Part shown: piece by piece, positions 9,254 to 15,349 of the stretch
How positions within the stretch are numbered: position 1 is the stretch's first letter
Layout: each line of letters opens with the position of its first letter
Source of the DNA: CAMDTE01 sp034679985
GTDB lineage: Bacteria > Bacteroidota > Bacteroidia > Flavobacteriales > Schleiferiaceae
Reading direction: 5' to 3'
DNA: 26,776 nt
NCBI GenBank assembly: GCA_034679985.1
Contig: JAXITR010000028.1
Coordinates: 1 to 26,776, forward strand
Translations under genes and position numbers: made by a program
The notes under the pieces: generated by a model
What the model was told of the DNA's origin: nothing
Seen by the model: only the letters and a program-made list of their open reading frames with translations
The model's database searches: none

Positions 9254-9733
9254 CTAAAAATGAGCCATTTTCACGGCGGCTACCGCAGCTTCAACGCCCT
9301 TGTTTCCGTACTTACCGCCCGCACGGTCCAAGCTTTGCTGCTTGTTGCGGTCCGTAAGCACACAAAATACAACCGGAGCCTTGCCCAAAGTATTCAACTG
9401 CGCAATGCCCTGGGTAACCCCTTGGCATACGTAATCAAAGTGGGCGGTTTCGCCTTCAATGATGCTGCCAATAACCACAATGGCATCAAAGAAATCAGCT
9501 TGTTGCAGTAAGGTTCGGCCTGCGTAGATCAATTCAAAAGCACCGGGTACGTTGTACCGGATGACGTCTCCTTGATTCGCGCCCAAGGCCAACAACGTAC
9601 TTTGAGCTCCGTCGTAGAGGGCATTGGTGATGTCCGCGTTCCACTCGCTCACGACCAGCGCAAAGCGCATGCCCTGGGCGGAGGGTACGCCGCTGAGGTC
9701 CAATGCAGCGTACGGCTGTTCGGCCGTCGCCAT
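9254..9733 (-). CDS. ribH: 6,7-dimethyl-8-ribityllumazine synthase
   Basis: Encodes 159 residues from ATG 9731-9733; the start is set one base after the stop of the upstream TPR gene (TAAGATG), and a longer frame would run into that gene. It catalyses the penultimate step of riboflavin synthesis, joining 5-amino-6-ribitylaminouracil and 3,4-dihydroxy-2-butanone 4-phosphate. Visible motifs are VVSEWN near 27-32, the VPGAFELIY loop, GSIIEGETAHFDYV with the catalytic His, and GGKYGNKGVEAA near the C-terminus. The C-terminal pattern LTDRNKQQSLDRAGGK is typical of Bacteroidota enzymes. It should form an icosahedral or pentameric assembly in the cytoplasm. No other rib gene is in the window. Confidence 0.96.
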   Translation of the reverse strand: MATAEQPYAALDLSGVPSAQGMRFALVVSEWNADITNALYDGAQSTLLALGANQGDVIRYNVPGAFELIYAGRTLLQQADFFDAIVVIGSIIEGETAHFDYVCQGVTQGIAQLNTLGKAPVVFCVLTDRNKQQSLDRAGGKYGNKGVEAAVAAVKMAHF

Positions 9734-9734
9734 C

Positions 9735-10430
9735 TTACTCTTGACCCAGTTTTGCCTTGCAGTACGCAATGTCGCGAGCGGCCTCGTAGCCTTCGGCAGA
9801 CTGGCTGTAGTCCTTTTTGATTTGCTCAAAAAGATCCAACGCCTGTTCAAAATCCTCTTGCATTTCGGCCGTAAGGGCAGCCTTTTTCAAAAAGAAAGGC
9901 GTTTGCAAATCGTTGTCCGCAATTTTAGCGGCTTTCAAGTAGTAGCTCAGGGCTTCCTCGGGTTGTTTCAACTCGATGAAGGCGTCGGCAATGCTGCCCC
10001 ATTTGTTGGCTTCCAACAAACCGTCGCTGCTGGAAAAAGATTCCATGGATTCAATGGCCTCTTGCGGTTGGCCCAGATCCAAGTAACAAATTCCAGCGTA
10101 GTAGTGCGCCAGATTTCCTGCTTTCGTCCAGCCGTACTCGTCGGCAATGTCCAAGAAGCCCAAGACCTCCGCATTTCCGTTGAGCGCAGACTTTACCGAA
10201 TCCGCTGCAAATAAATTTTGTGCCTTGTACAGCGCTTCTTGCGCCTCAACTTCCATGGGCTTTTGGATGAATTCCTTGTAGCCCAACGTCAGGAGAACCA
10301 CGCCCACAACGGCTCCGCCGCCAATGAGTAAGTTCCGCTTGTTCTTTTCTACAAAAGATTCGATGCGGTTGTATCCAACTTCTACAGCCTTTACGGGCTC
10401 GTTTAGGAGATCAAATTCGTTGTTTGCCAT
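9735..10430 (-). CDS. Membrane-anchored TPR protein (YfgM-like)
   Basis: Encodes 231 residues from ATG 10428-10430. After a short cytoplasmic part (1-32, ending in basic KNKRN) there is one membrane helix (about 33-50), then an all-helical domain with TPR-like units (AHYYAGICYLDLGQPQEAIESM, ADAFIELKQPEEALSYYLKAA, FEQALDLFEQIKKDYSQS). The topology, one N-terminal anchor plus periplasmic TPRs, resembles YfgM/ancillary SecYEG partner proteins (TPR_21 type); that role is known in E. coli and only inferred here. It is followed by ribH after a single base, so the two are co-transcribed, and it diverges from recF. Confidence 0.85.
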   Translation of the reverse strand: MANNEFDLLNEPVKAVEVGYNRIESFVEKNKRNLLIGGGAVVGVVLLTLGYKEFIQKPMEVEAQEALYKAQNLFAADSVKSALNGNAEVLGFLDIADEYGWTKAGNLAHYYAGICYLDLGQPQEAIESMESFSSSDGLLEANKWGSIADAFIELKQPEEALSYYLKAAKIADNDLQTPFFLKKAALTAEMQEDFEQALDLFEQIKKDYSQSAEGYEAARDIAYCKAKLGQE

Positions 10431-10453
10431 GGGGGCTATTTCTTCAATGGGCG

Positions 10454-10461
10454 CAAAGTTA
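10454..10461 (-). promoter_or_regulatory. Bacteroidota -7 box (TAACTTTG) of the TPR-ribH operon
   Basis: On the minus strand the bases read TAACTTTG, an exact TAnnTTTG match, 23 bases before the ATG at 10430. On the opposite strand GACTTTTG (10463-10470), one mismatch from the consensus, lies just before the recF start, so divergent promoters may overlap here. Confidence 0.6.
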
Positions 10462-10474
10462 CGACTTTTGCACC

Positions 10475-11569
10475 ATGCGCGACACAGTTTTGGATCACCT
10501 TCATCTGCTGAATTTCAAAAATCATGCAGAGTTGGAGGTGGATTTTTCACCCGGACTCAATGCTTTTGTGGGCAAAAACGGTGCGGGAAAGACCAACGTG
10601 TTGGACGCGATCTACTACCTCTGCACCACGAAAAGCTATTTCCACACCACCGACGCAGACCACGTTCGCCACGGCGAGTCCTTTTTTGCCATCCGCGGCA
10701 TGTTTCGATCCGACGACGGCCCGGTCAAGGTGCATTGTGCCGTTCAGCCCGGCCAAAAGAAGTCCTTCCGAGTGGACGATTCCGAGTACGCTCGGTTGTC
10801 GGACCACATCGGCCGGTTCCCCGTGGTGGTCATATCGCCCTCCGATCGCGATTTGCTGTCCGAAGGAAGTGCGTTGCGCCGGAAGTTTTTGGACGGCATG
10901 GTGGCCCAAGGCGACCGCGTGTATTTGGATCGACTGCTCCAGTACCAGCGAGTGGTGCAGCAGCGCAATGCCTTACTCAAGTATTTTGCAGCCAATCGGG
11001 TTTTTTCCGCGGAGCAATTGGCACTCTACGACGACCAACTCTGTGCGCTTGCTCCGGAACTGTACGCGGCGCGATTGGCCTTCACCTCAGCGTTTGCTCC
11101 GGAACTCCAACGTTTTTACTCCCTTTTGTCCGGGGGACAAGAGGCCGTAGACTGGACCTACGAGTCGGACCTCAACAACGCACCCTTGGATCAATTGCTG
11201 CGGGATTCTTTGGCCCGGGATCGCGTGGTGCAGTACACCACCACCGGATTGCACAAAGACGATTTGGTTTTTACGCTCAACGGACATCCGCTCAAAAAGG
11301 TGGGGTCCCAAGGGCAGCAAAAAAGCTATTTGGTCAGTGTAAAATTGGCACAGTTTGCCCAATTGACGCGCACCCTGGGGCGCAAACCGCTGCTTTTGTT
11401 GGACGACGTTTTTGACAAATTGGACGCCGAGCGCGTGGAGGCGTTGGTGTCTTTGGTCAAAGCGCAAGAATTCGGGCAAATCTTTTTGTCCGACACCCAT
11501 GCGGACCGCACGGAAGCTTTGGTGAAACGAATGGACCCGGACGGCCGGGTGGTGGTTTTGGAACTGTGA
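10475..11569 (+). CDS. recF: DNA replication and repair protein RecF
   Basis: Encodes 364 residues. ATG 10475 is chosen because MRDTVLDHLHLLNFKNH matches the family N-terminus; the frame opens earlier (10424) but would overlap the divergent TPR gene. RecF is an SMC-like ABC ATPase that, with RecO and RecR, loads RecA onto gapped DNA. The Walker A loop GKNGAGKT is at 33-40, the ABC signature SQGQQKS at 278-284 and Walker B LLLLDDVFDKLD at 306-317, followed by the SDTH switch. Length is normal for the family. It is followed after 99 bases by the dciA-like gene on the same strand, a common Bacteroidota arrangement. Confidence 0.96.
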   Translation: MRDTVLDHLHLLNFKNHAELEVDFSPGLNAFVGKNGAGKTNVLDAIYYLCTTKSYFHTTDADHVRHGESFFAIRGMFRSDDGPVKVHCAVQPGQKKSFRVDDSEYARLSDHIGRFPVVVISPSDRDLLSEGSALRRKFLDGMVAQGDRVYLDRLLQYQRVVQQRNALLKYFAANRVFSAEQLALYDDQLCALAPELYAARLAFTSAFAPELQRFYSLLSGGQEAVDWTYESDLNNAPLDQLLRDSLARDRVVQYTTTGLHKDDLVFTLNGHPLKKVGSQGQQKSYLVSVKLAQFAQLTRTLGRKPLLLLDDVFDKLDAERVEALVSLVKAQEFGQIFLSDTHADRTEALVKRMDPDGRVVVLEL

Positions 11570-11655
11570 GCGTCCTCCATACCCCATTCCCTAAACAGCC
11601 AGCTTACCCTCCACCGCACCTGAGGAAAGGTCCCCACCCGGGTTAAACGTTTGTC

Positions 11656-11663
11656 TATCTTTG
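11656..11663 (+). promoter_or_regulatory. Possible -7 box (TATCTTTG) before the dciA-like gene
   Basis: Exact TAnnTTTG match five bases before the GTG at 11669. If used, the transcript would be nearly leaderless or translation would start further in; no -33 TTG is visible. It could be chance. Confidence 0.3.
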
Positions 11664-11668
11664 TTGCT

Positions 11669-11965
11669 GTGGGAAGACGCGACAACACCGAACAATTGGG
11701 AACCCTGATCCAGCGGTGGATGGCTCCCCTGCACCGTGATCCTACCTTTCGTCGTGCGGTGGTTCGCGCAGCGTGGGATGACTTGTTGGGGCCTGCAGTG
11801 GCCGCCAGAACCCAGCGGATGGAGTGGAACGGAACGGAGTTGTTGGTGGTATTGGATTCTTCGGCCATGCGCCACGAATTGGACCTCCAAAAAACGAAAA
11901 TCGCCGAGGCCCTGCGAGAGGTACTCGGCGATGCTTATCCGTTGGAGGGCATTCGGTTCGCTTAA
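11669..11965 (+). CDS. DUF721 / DciA-like protein
   Basis: Encodes 98 residues if the GTG at 11669 is used (MGRRDNTEQLGTLIQRW), which matches how DUF721 proteins usually begin; a TTG at 11651 would add six residues. The protein shows the family pattern: an N-terminal helix, then FRRAVVRAAWDDLLGPAVAARTQRM, a beta hairpin NGTELLVVLDSSAMRHELDLQK, and a C-terminal strand PLEGIRFA. DUF721 includes DciA, the ancestral loader or partner of the replicative helicase DnaB; in Bacteroidota the short form is common. Its place next to recF fits a replication role. It converges on ndk. Confidence 0.8.
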   Translation: MGRRDNTEQLGTLIQRWMAPLHRDPTFRRAVVRAAWDDLLGPAVAARTQRMEWNGTELLVVLDSSAMRHELDLQKTKIAEALREVLGDAYPLEGIRFA

Positions 11966-11981
11966 GAAACGAATCTTTTTC

Positions 11982-12005
11982 AAGGAGTTGCGGTCCGCAA
12001 CCCTT
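11982..12005. terminator. Weak hairpin between dciA-like gene and ndk
   Basis: GTTGCG (11987-11992) pairs with CGCAAC (11996-12001) around a 3-base loop, extended by AAGG/CCTT across a one-base bulge. T-rich stretches occur nearby on both strands (CTTTTTC before it, CTCAAAAACTT after it) but not directly at the stem end. It is a plausible shared terminator for the convergent genes. Confidence 0.4.
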
Positions 12006-12016
12006 TCCTCAAAAAC

Positions 12017-12436
12017 TTAAAATTGCTCCTTAGCGCCAAAGAAAAACGCGCCTTCGATGGCTGCATTCTCGTCGGAGTCGGAACCGTGGACGGCATTGGC
12101 AGCAATGCTCTCCGCGTACATGCGGCGAATGGTTCCTTCGGCTGCTTTGGTGGGGTCGGTAGCGCCAATTAAGGTGCGGAAATCTTCAACTGCGTTGTCT
12201 TTTTCCAAAATGGCCGCAACAATGGGACCGGAGGTCATGTACTCCACCAATTCGCCAAAGAAGGAGCGCTCTTGGTGAACGGCGTAGAACAAACCGGCCT
12301 CGTGCAGGCTCAATTGCTGCATTTGCAGTGCTACGATGCGGAATCCCGCTTCGTTGATTTTGGCAAGAATAGCTCCGATGTGGCCGTTTGCGACGCCGTC
12401 GGGCTTGATCATGGTGAAAGTGCGATTTGTGGCCAT
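12017..12436 (-). CDS. ndk: Nucleoside diphosphate kinase
   Basis: Encodes 139 residues, the usual length, from ATG 12434-12436. It transfers the gamma-phosphate of ATP to nucleoside diphosphates through a phosphohistidine intermediate. The motifs are complete: RTFTMIKPDGV with Lys11, the RSFFGELVEYMTSGP segment, and the active-site NAVHGSDSDENA with His117. The protein is cytoplasmic. It is divergent from the NrnA-GldI ORF across 44 bases, and a -7 box lies in that gap. Confidence 0.97.
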   Translation of the reverse strand: MATNRTFTMIKPDGVANGHIGAILAKINEAGFRIVALQMQQLSLHEAGLFYAVHQERSFFGELVEYMTSGPIVAAILEKDNAVEDFRTLIGATDPTKAAEGTIRRMYAESIAANAVHGSDSDENAAIEGAFFFGAKEQF

Positions 12437-12459
12437 TTAATGCATTTTTTTAGTGGGTG

Positions 12460-12467
12460 CAAAAGTA
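12460..12467 (-). promoter_or_regulatory. Bacteroidota -7 box (TACTTTTG) of ndk
   Basis: Minus-strand bases TACTTTTG match TAnnTTTG exactly, 23 bases upstream of the ndk ATG. No convincing TTG -33 element is seen. No equivalent box was found on the plus strand for the divergent gene. Confidence 0.6.
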
Positions 12468-12480
12468 CGAAATTGCAGCG

Positions 12481-13974
12481 ATGTTTGAACTATGCCACTA
12501 TTTGGACCTTGCCCCGCGTCGGGTGGTCTTGACGACCCACTGGAATCCGGACGGAGACGCCGTAGGCAGCCTGTTGGGCCTGCATGCGGTTTTGGAAGAG
12601 CGGGGTCACGAGGTGACGTCGGTTTTCCCCAACCACGCCGCGGAAAATTTGCGTTGGATGCCGGGGTACCCCAAAGCGTTGGTGCACGAGGGGGATCCTG
12701 AAGCAGTGGTTCAATCTCTGCAATCTGCGGACTTGGTGGTGGCCTTGGACTACAACACGTGGTCCAGAACGGGGGAGGCTTTGGCGGCTTTGCTGAGCGC
12801 GTTTTCCGGAACCACGGCCCTGGTGGATCACCACCTGCAGCCGGATCCGGCCTTTTCCCTGTCTTTGAGCGATACCTCTGCCAGCAGCACGTGCGAATTG
12901 GTGGTTCGGCTGGTGGGCCACATGAATAAAACCGACTTCACGGCCGATGCCGCTACGTGTTTATTCACCGGATTGTTGACGGACACCGGTAGTTTTCGCT
13001 ACCCATCGACTTCGTCGGAAACCTTGCGCGCAGCTGCACTTTTGGTGGAAGCTGGAGCTGTTCCGGAGTTCATCCACAGCCACTTATTTGATGCTGCATC
13101 ACCCCAACGAATGCATTTATGGGGCGAGGCCTTGCGCGGTATGTCCTTCTGGGAAGACGGCAAACTGGCCGTGATTTCCTTGGATCAAAACACCCTCCAA
13201 CGCATTGGCTTTGCCAAAGGAGATACCGACGGCCTGGTGAATCAGGGTTTGGCCGTTTCCGGCGTTGAGGTCAGTGCCTTTTTCCGCGAAGAGGCGCATG
13301 GCGTCAAGATTTCCTTCCGCAGCAAAGGAGAGCGGGACGTCAACGCTTTTTCCCGCGAATATTTTGGCGGCGGGGGGCACCGCAACGCGGCCGGCGGTTA
13401 CGTAGAGGGATCCCTTGCGGACGCTTTGGATCGTTTGCGTCGCACGTCCAAAGGATGGTTGACCGCACTGATGTTATTGGGGATGGTAGCCACCTCGGCG
13501 TGCCAGCGGCGCGAGCCCGATTCCGTTCCAGGTGGGACGGCTCAGCCCTTGAGTGGCGAGGAAGATTTGATTCAGCAGCATCGGGATCAGTTGACCTCCG
13601 AACGCAAGGCCATTGATGCTTTTGTGGCCGAACGCGGCTGGACGGTTCAAACGGGAGGCACCGGCTGGCGGATGTGGCGCGTGGAAGCCGGTACCGGAAG
13701 TCAACTCCAAACAGGGGACGGCGTGGAACTGACGGCCCAAGCAACGGACTTGCGCCGAAAAACGTTTTACACCTACCGCGCTGATGCACCGTTGGAGTTC
13801 CGGGTAGGCCGAGATAATGTTGGGGAAATTGGACTGCACGAAGTGTTGCTTCAGTCCCGCCGAGGCGACAGCTTGGTGGTCATCTTGCCGGCGCACTTGG
13901 CCCACGGAGTTGCAGGAGATTTAGGCAAAATTCCACCAATGAGTCCCGTCGTTTATTACCTTCGCGTTCGCTGA
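12481..13974 (+). CDS. Fusion ORF: NrnA-type DHH phosphoesterase + signal sequence + GldI-like FKBP peptidyl-prolyl isomerase
   Basis: Encodes 497 residues from ATG 12481 (a GTG at 12457 is possible). Residues 1-320 are a full DHH/DHHA1 phosphoesterase like NrnA, which degrades short oligoribonucleotides and pAp: HWNPDGDAVGS (20-30), ALDYN with Asp90, VDHH (115-118), TDTGSF with Asp168, and the DHHA1 loop FGGGGHRNAAGG (295-306). It then runs without a stop into basic residues 320-324, a hydrophobic stretch WLTALMLLGMVAT (326-338) and SAC (Cys341), which together look like a lipoprotein signal peptide. Residues 342-497 resemble GldI, the gliding-associated FKBP lipoprotein: GTGWRMWRVEAGTG, a central GDGVELTAQ strand, GLHEVLLQSRRGDSLVVILPAHLAHG and GDLGKIPP. 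Normally these are two adjacent genes. Either this is a real fusion, or the GldI part is made from an internal start, or an indel in the sequence removed a stop. Confidence 0.88.
   Translation: MFELCHYLDLAPRRVVLTTHWNPDGDAVGSLLGLHAVLEERGHEVTSVFPNHAAENLRWMPGYPKALVHEGDPEAVVQSLQSADLVVALDYNTWSRTGEALAALLSAFSGTTALVDHHLQPDPAFSLSLSDTSASSTCELVVRLVGHMNKTDFTADAATCLFTGLLTDTGSFRYPSTSSETLRAAALLVEAGAVPEFIHSHLFDAASPQRMHLWGEALRGMSFWEDGKLAVISLDQNTLQRIGFAKGDTDGLVNQGLAVSGVEVSAFFREEAHGVKISFRSKGERDVNAFSREYFGGGGHRNAAGGYVEGSLADALDRLRRTSKGWLTALMLLGMVATSACQRREPDSVPGGTAQPLSGEEDLIQQHRDQLTSERKAIDAFVAERGWTVQTGGTGWRMWRVEAGTGSQLQTGDGVELTAQATDLRRKTFYTYRADAPLEFRVGRDNVGEIGLHEVLLQSRRGDSLVVILPAHLAHGVAGDLGKIPPMSPVVYYLRVR
13435..13503 (+). 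other. Internal lipoprotein-type signal sequence / possible internal start of gldI
   Basis: In the frame of the fusion ORF, TTG 13435 would begin a 23-residue signal peptide with RR and K in the n-region, a hydrophobic core and Cys at 13501-13503. Further in-frame starts are TTG 13459, ATG 13471 and ATG 13483. The lipobox (TSAC) lacks the usual Leu at -3. Use of an internal start would yield a separate GldI lipoprotein from the same ORF. Confidence 0.5.
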
Positions 13975-14041
13975 TTGCGGTGCGGTCTGGTTTTTGTACC
14001 GACCCGCCTCAGTTTCTTGCTCTTTCTTTAATTTTTGATGT

Positions 14042-15229
14042 ATGAAAAAACAGTTTTTTGCTTGGTTTTTAGCAGCCTCCACGGCGCTGGCCGGCACGGC
14101 TTGTCAGGCCAAAGGCACCGTTTCCGTGAACGGTGAAAAAGTCGAGTTGAACGACGGCATGTATGCTTTGTTCCAATCCAGTAAAGGAGATATCCTGGTG
14201 CGTTTGGAATACCAGAAGGTTCCCATGACCGTGGCCAACTTTGTTGCCTTGGCAGAAGGAAAACACCCGTTGGTGGCCGTTCGCAAAAACCAACCTTTTT
14301 ACGACGGACTTATTTTCCACCGCTGCATTCAGAACTTCATGATTCAAGGCGGGGACCCCGACGGCACCGGAATGGGCGGTCCGGGCTACCAATTCCCAGA
14401 CGAGTTTCATCCGTCGTTGAAGCACGACACCGTGGGCATTCTGTCCATGGCTAACGCGGGCCCAGGAACCAACGGTTCCCAGTTCTTCATCACGGAAGTA
14501 CCCACTCCTTGGTTGGACAACCGCCACAGCATATTCGGTAAGGTAGTGGCCGGCCATGCTAAAATTCCCGCAATCACTTCGTTGCCCCAAAATGCGGCCA
14601 ACAAGCCCAACGAAGATGTGGTGTTGAACAAGCTCCAAATCATTCGCATCGGCAAGGATGCGGAAGCGTTTGACGCACCAAAAGTATTTGCAGAGCGTCG
14701 TGCTTCCGTTGAGAAAGAAAAAGCAGAGCGCAGTGCGGCAGCCGCCAAAATCGGTGGCGAACGCTTGGCCCAGTTCCCCTTCTGGTCCGACGGCGGTACC
14801 ATCGATGTACCCGCCTACGACAAGGCATACGCTCTTTGGACCGGTAAGGCAACGGTTAAGGCCGGTGGCTTGAAGGTGTTGATCGTTAAAGAGGGCAACG
14901 GTCCGGAAGTGAAAGCCGGAAGCAATGTGGCAGTGCACTACGTTGGTTATTTGGCGAACGGTAAGTACTTTGATTCCTCAGTGAAAACCGTAGCGGAATT
15001 GTGCGGTGGTTACGATCCCCGACGCGAGCCCTACGATCCCTTTACCGTGGTTGCTGGGCCGCAAGGTCAGGTGATCGAAGGGTGGAAGCAAGGTTTGCTG
15101 GGATTGAAAAAAGGTACGCACGCCAAGTTGATCATACCACCTGCATTGGGCTACGGTGACCGCGACATGGGCATCATTCCGCCCAATTCCACCTTGGTCT
15201 TTGACGTGTGGATTGAGGACGTTCAGTAA
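14042..15229 (+). CDS. Exported dual-family immunophilin: cyclophilin + FKBP
   Basis: Encodes 395 residues. A signal sequence (MKKQFFAWFLAASTALAGTAC) has Cys21 as a possible lipid site, although ALA at 15-17 could also serve signal peptidase I. The cyclophilin domain (about 40-205) keeps FHR and QGGDPDGTG (92-110), GTNGSQFFIT (143-151) and the Trp of PTPWLDN, so it should be active. A charged Ala/Glu/Lys linker helix (about 208-245) leads to an FKBP domain (about 270-395) with VHYVGYL, YFDSS, QVIEGW, LGYG and IIPPNSTLVFDV. A loop of roughly 28 residues (314-342, including a Cys) replaces the short segment between FDSS and QVIEGW. Both domains catalyse cis-trans isomerisation of prolyl bonds; location should be the periplasm or outer membrane. 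It lies 67 bases after the GldI-like fusion and ends at a strong terminator. Confidence 0.93.
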   Translation: MKKQFFAWFLAASTALAGTACQAKGTVSVNGEKVELNDGMYALFQSSKGDILVRLEYQKVPMTVANFVALAEGKHPLVAVRKNQPFYDGLIFHRCIQNFMIQGGDPDGTGMGGPGYQFPDEFHPSLKHDTVGILSMANAGPGTNGSQFFITEVPTPWLDNRHSIFGKVVAGHAKIPAITSLPQNAANKPNEDVVLNKLQIIRIGKDAEAFDAPKVFAERRASVEKEKAERSAAAAKIGGERLAQFPFWSDGGTIDVPAYDKAYALWTGKATVKAGGLKVLIVKEGNGPEVKAGSNVAVHYVGYLANGKYFDSSVKTVAELCGGYDPRREPYDPFTVVAGPQGQVIEGWKQGLLGLKKGTHAKLIIPPALGYGDRDMGIIPPNSTLVFDVWIEDVQ

Positions 15230-15253
15230 GACAATCGCTTAAAAACGCCATTC

Positions 15254-15291
15254 TGCGGGGGTACTTTTTCGGAAGTCCCCCGCATTTTTTT
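15254..15291 (+). terminator. Intrinsic terminator after exported cyclophilin-FKBP gene
   Basis: TGCGGGGG (15254-15261) pairs with CCCCCGCA (15277-15284); an inner ACTT/AAGT stem continues after a one-base bulge. A T7 run follows (15285-15291). It begins 24 bases after the stop codon. Confidence 0.9.
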
Positions 15292-15305
15292 AAAAACCGA
15301 GAGAG

Positions 15306-15329
15306 AAACCGGCTGAAACCGGTTTTTTT
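15306..15329 (+). terminator. Second intrinsic terminator in tandem
   Basis: AAACCGG (15306-15312) pairs with CCGGTTT (15319-15325) around a 6-base loop, and T7 spans 15323-15329. It lies 14 bases after the first terminator and only 20 bases before the next ATG. Confidence 0.75.
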
Positions 15330-15349
15330 CCCTTTGAAAACCCAACTTT

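Noticed and set aside
10324..11415. 363-codon plus-strand frame overlapping recF
   Set aside because: Arginine- and proline-rich shifted-frame translation of recF; recF has intact Walker and signature motifs in the other frame.
14029..14037. TAATTTTTG before the exported immunophilin as a promoter
   Set aside because: One base too long for TAnnTTTG and only four bases from the ATG, so it would leave no leader. Transcription from the upstream gene is simpler.
14069..14938. 289-codon open frame on the minus strand opposite the exported immunophilin
   Set aside because: It lies wholly opposite a gene with clear cyclophilin and FKBP motifs; its translation has no recognisable domain. Long antisense frames are expected at this GC content.
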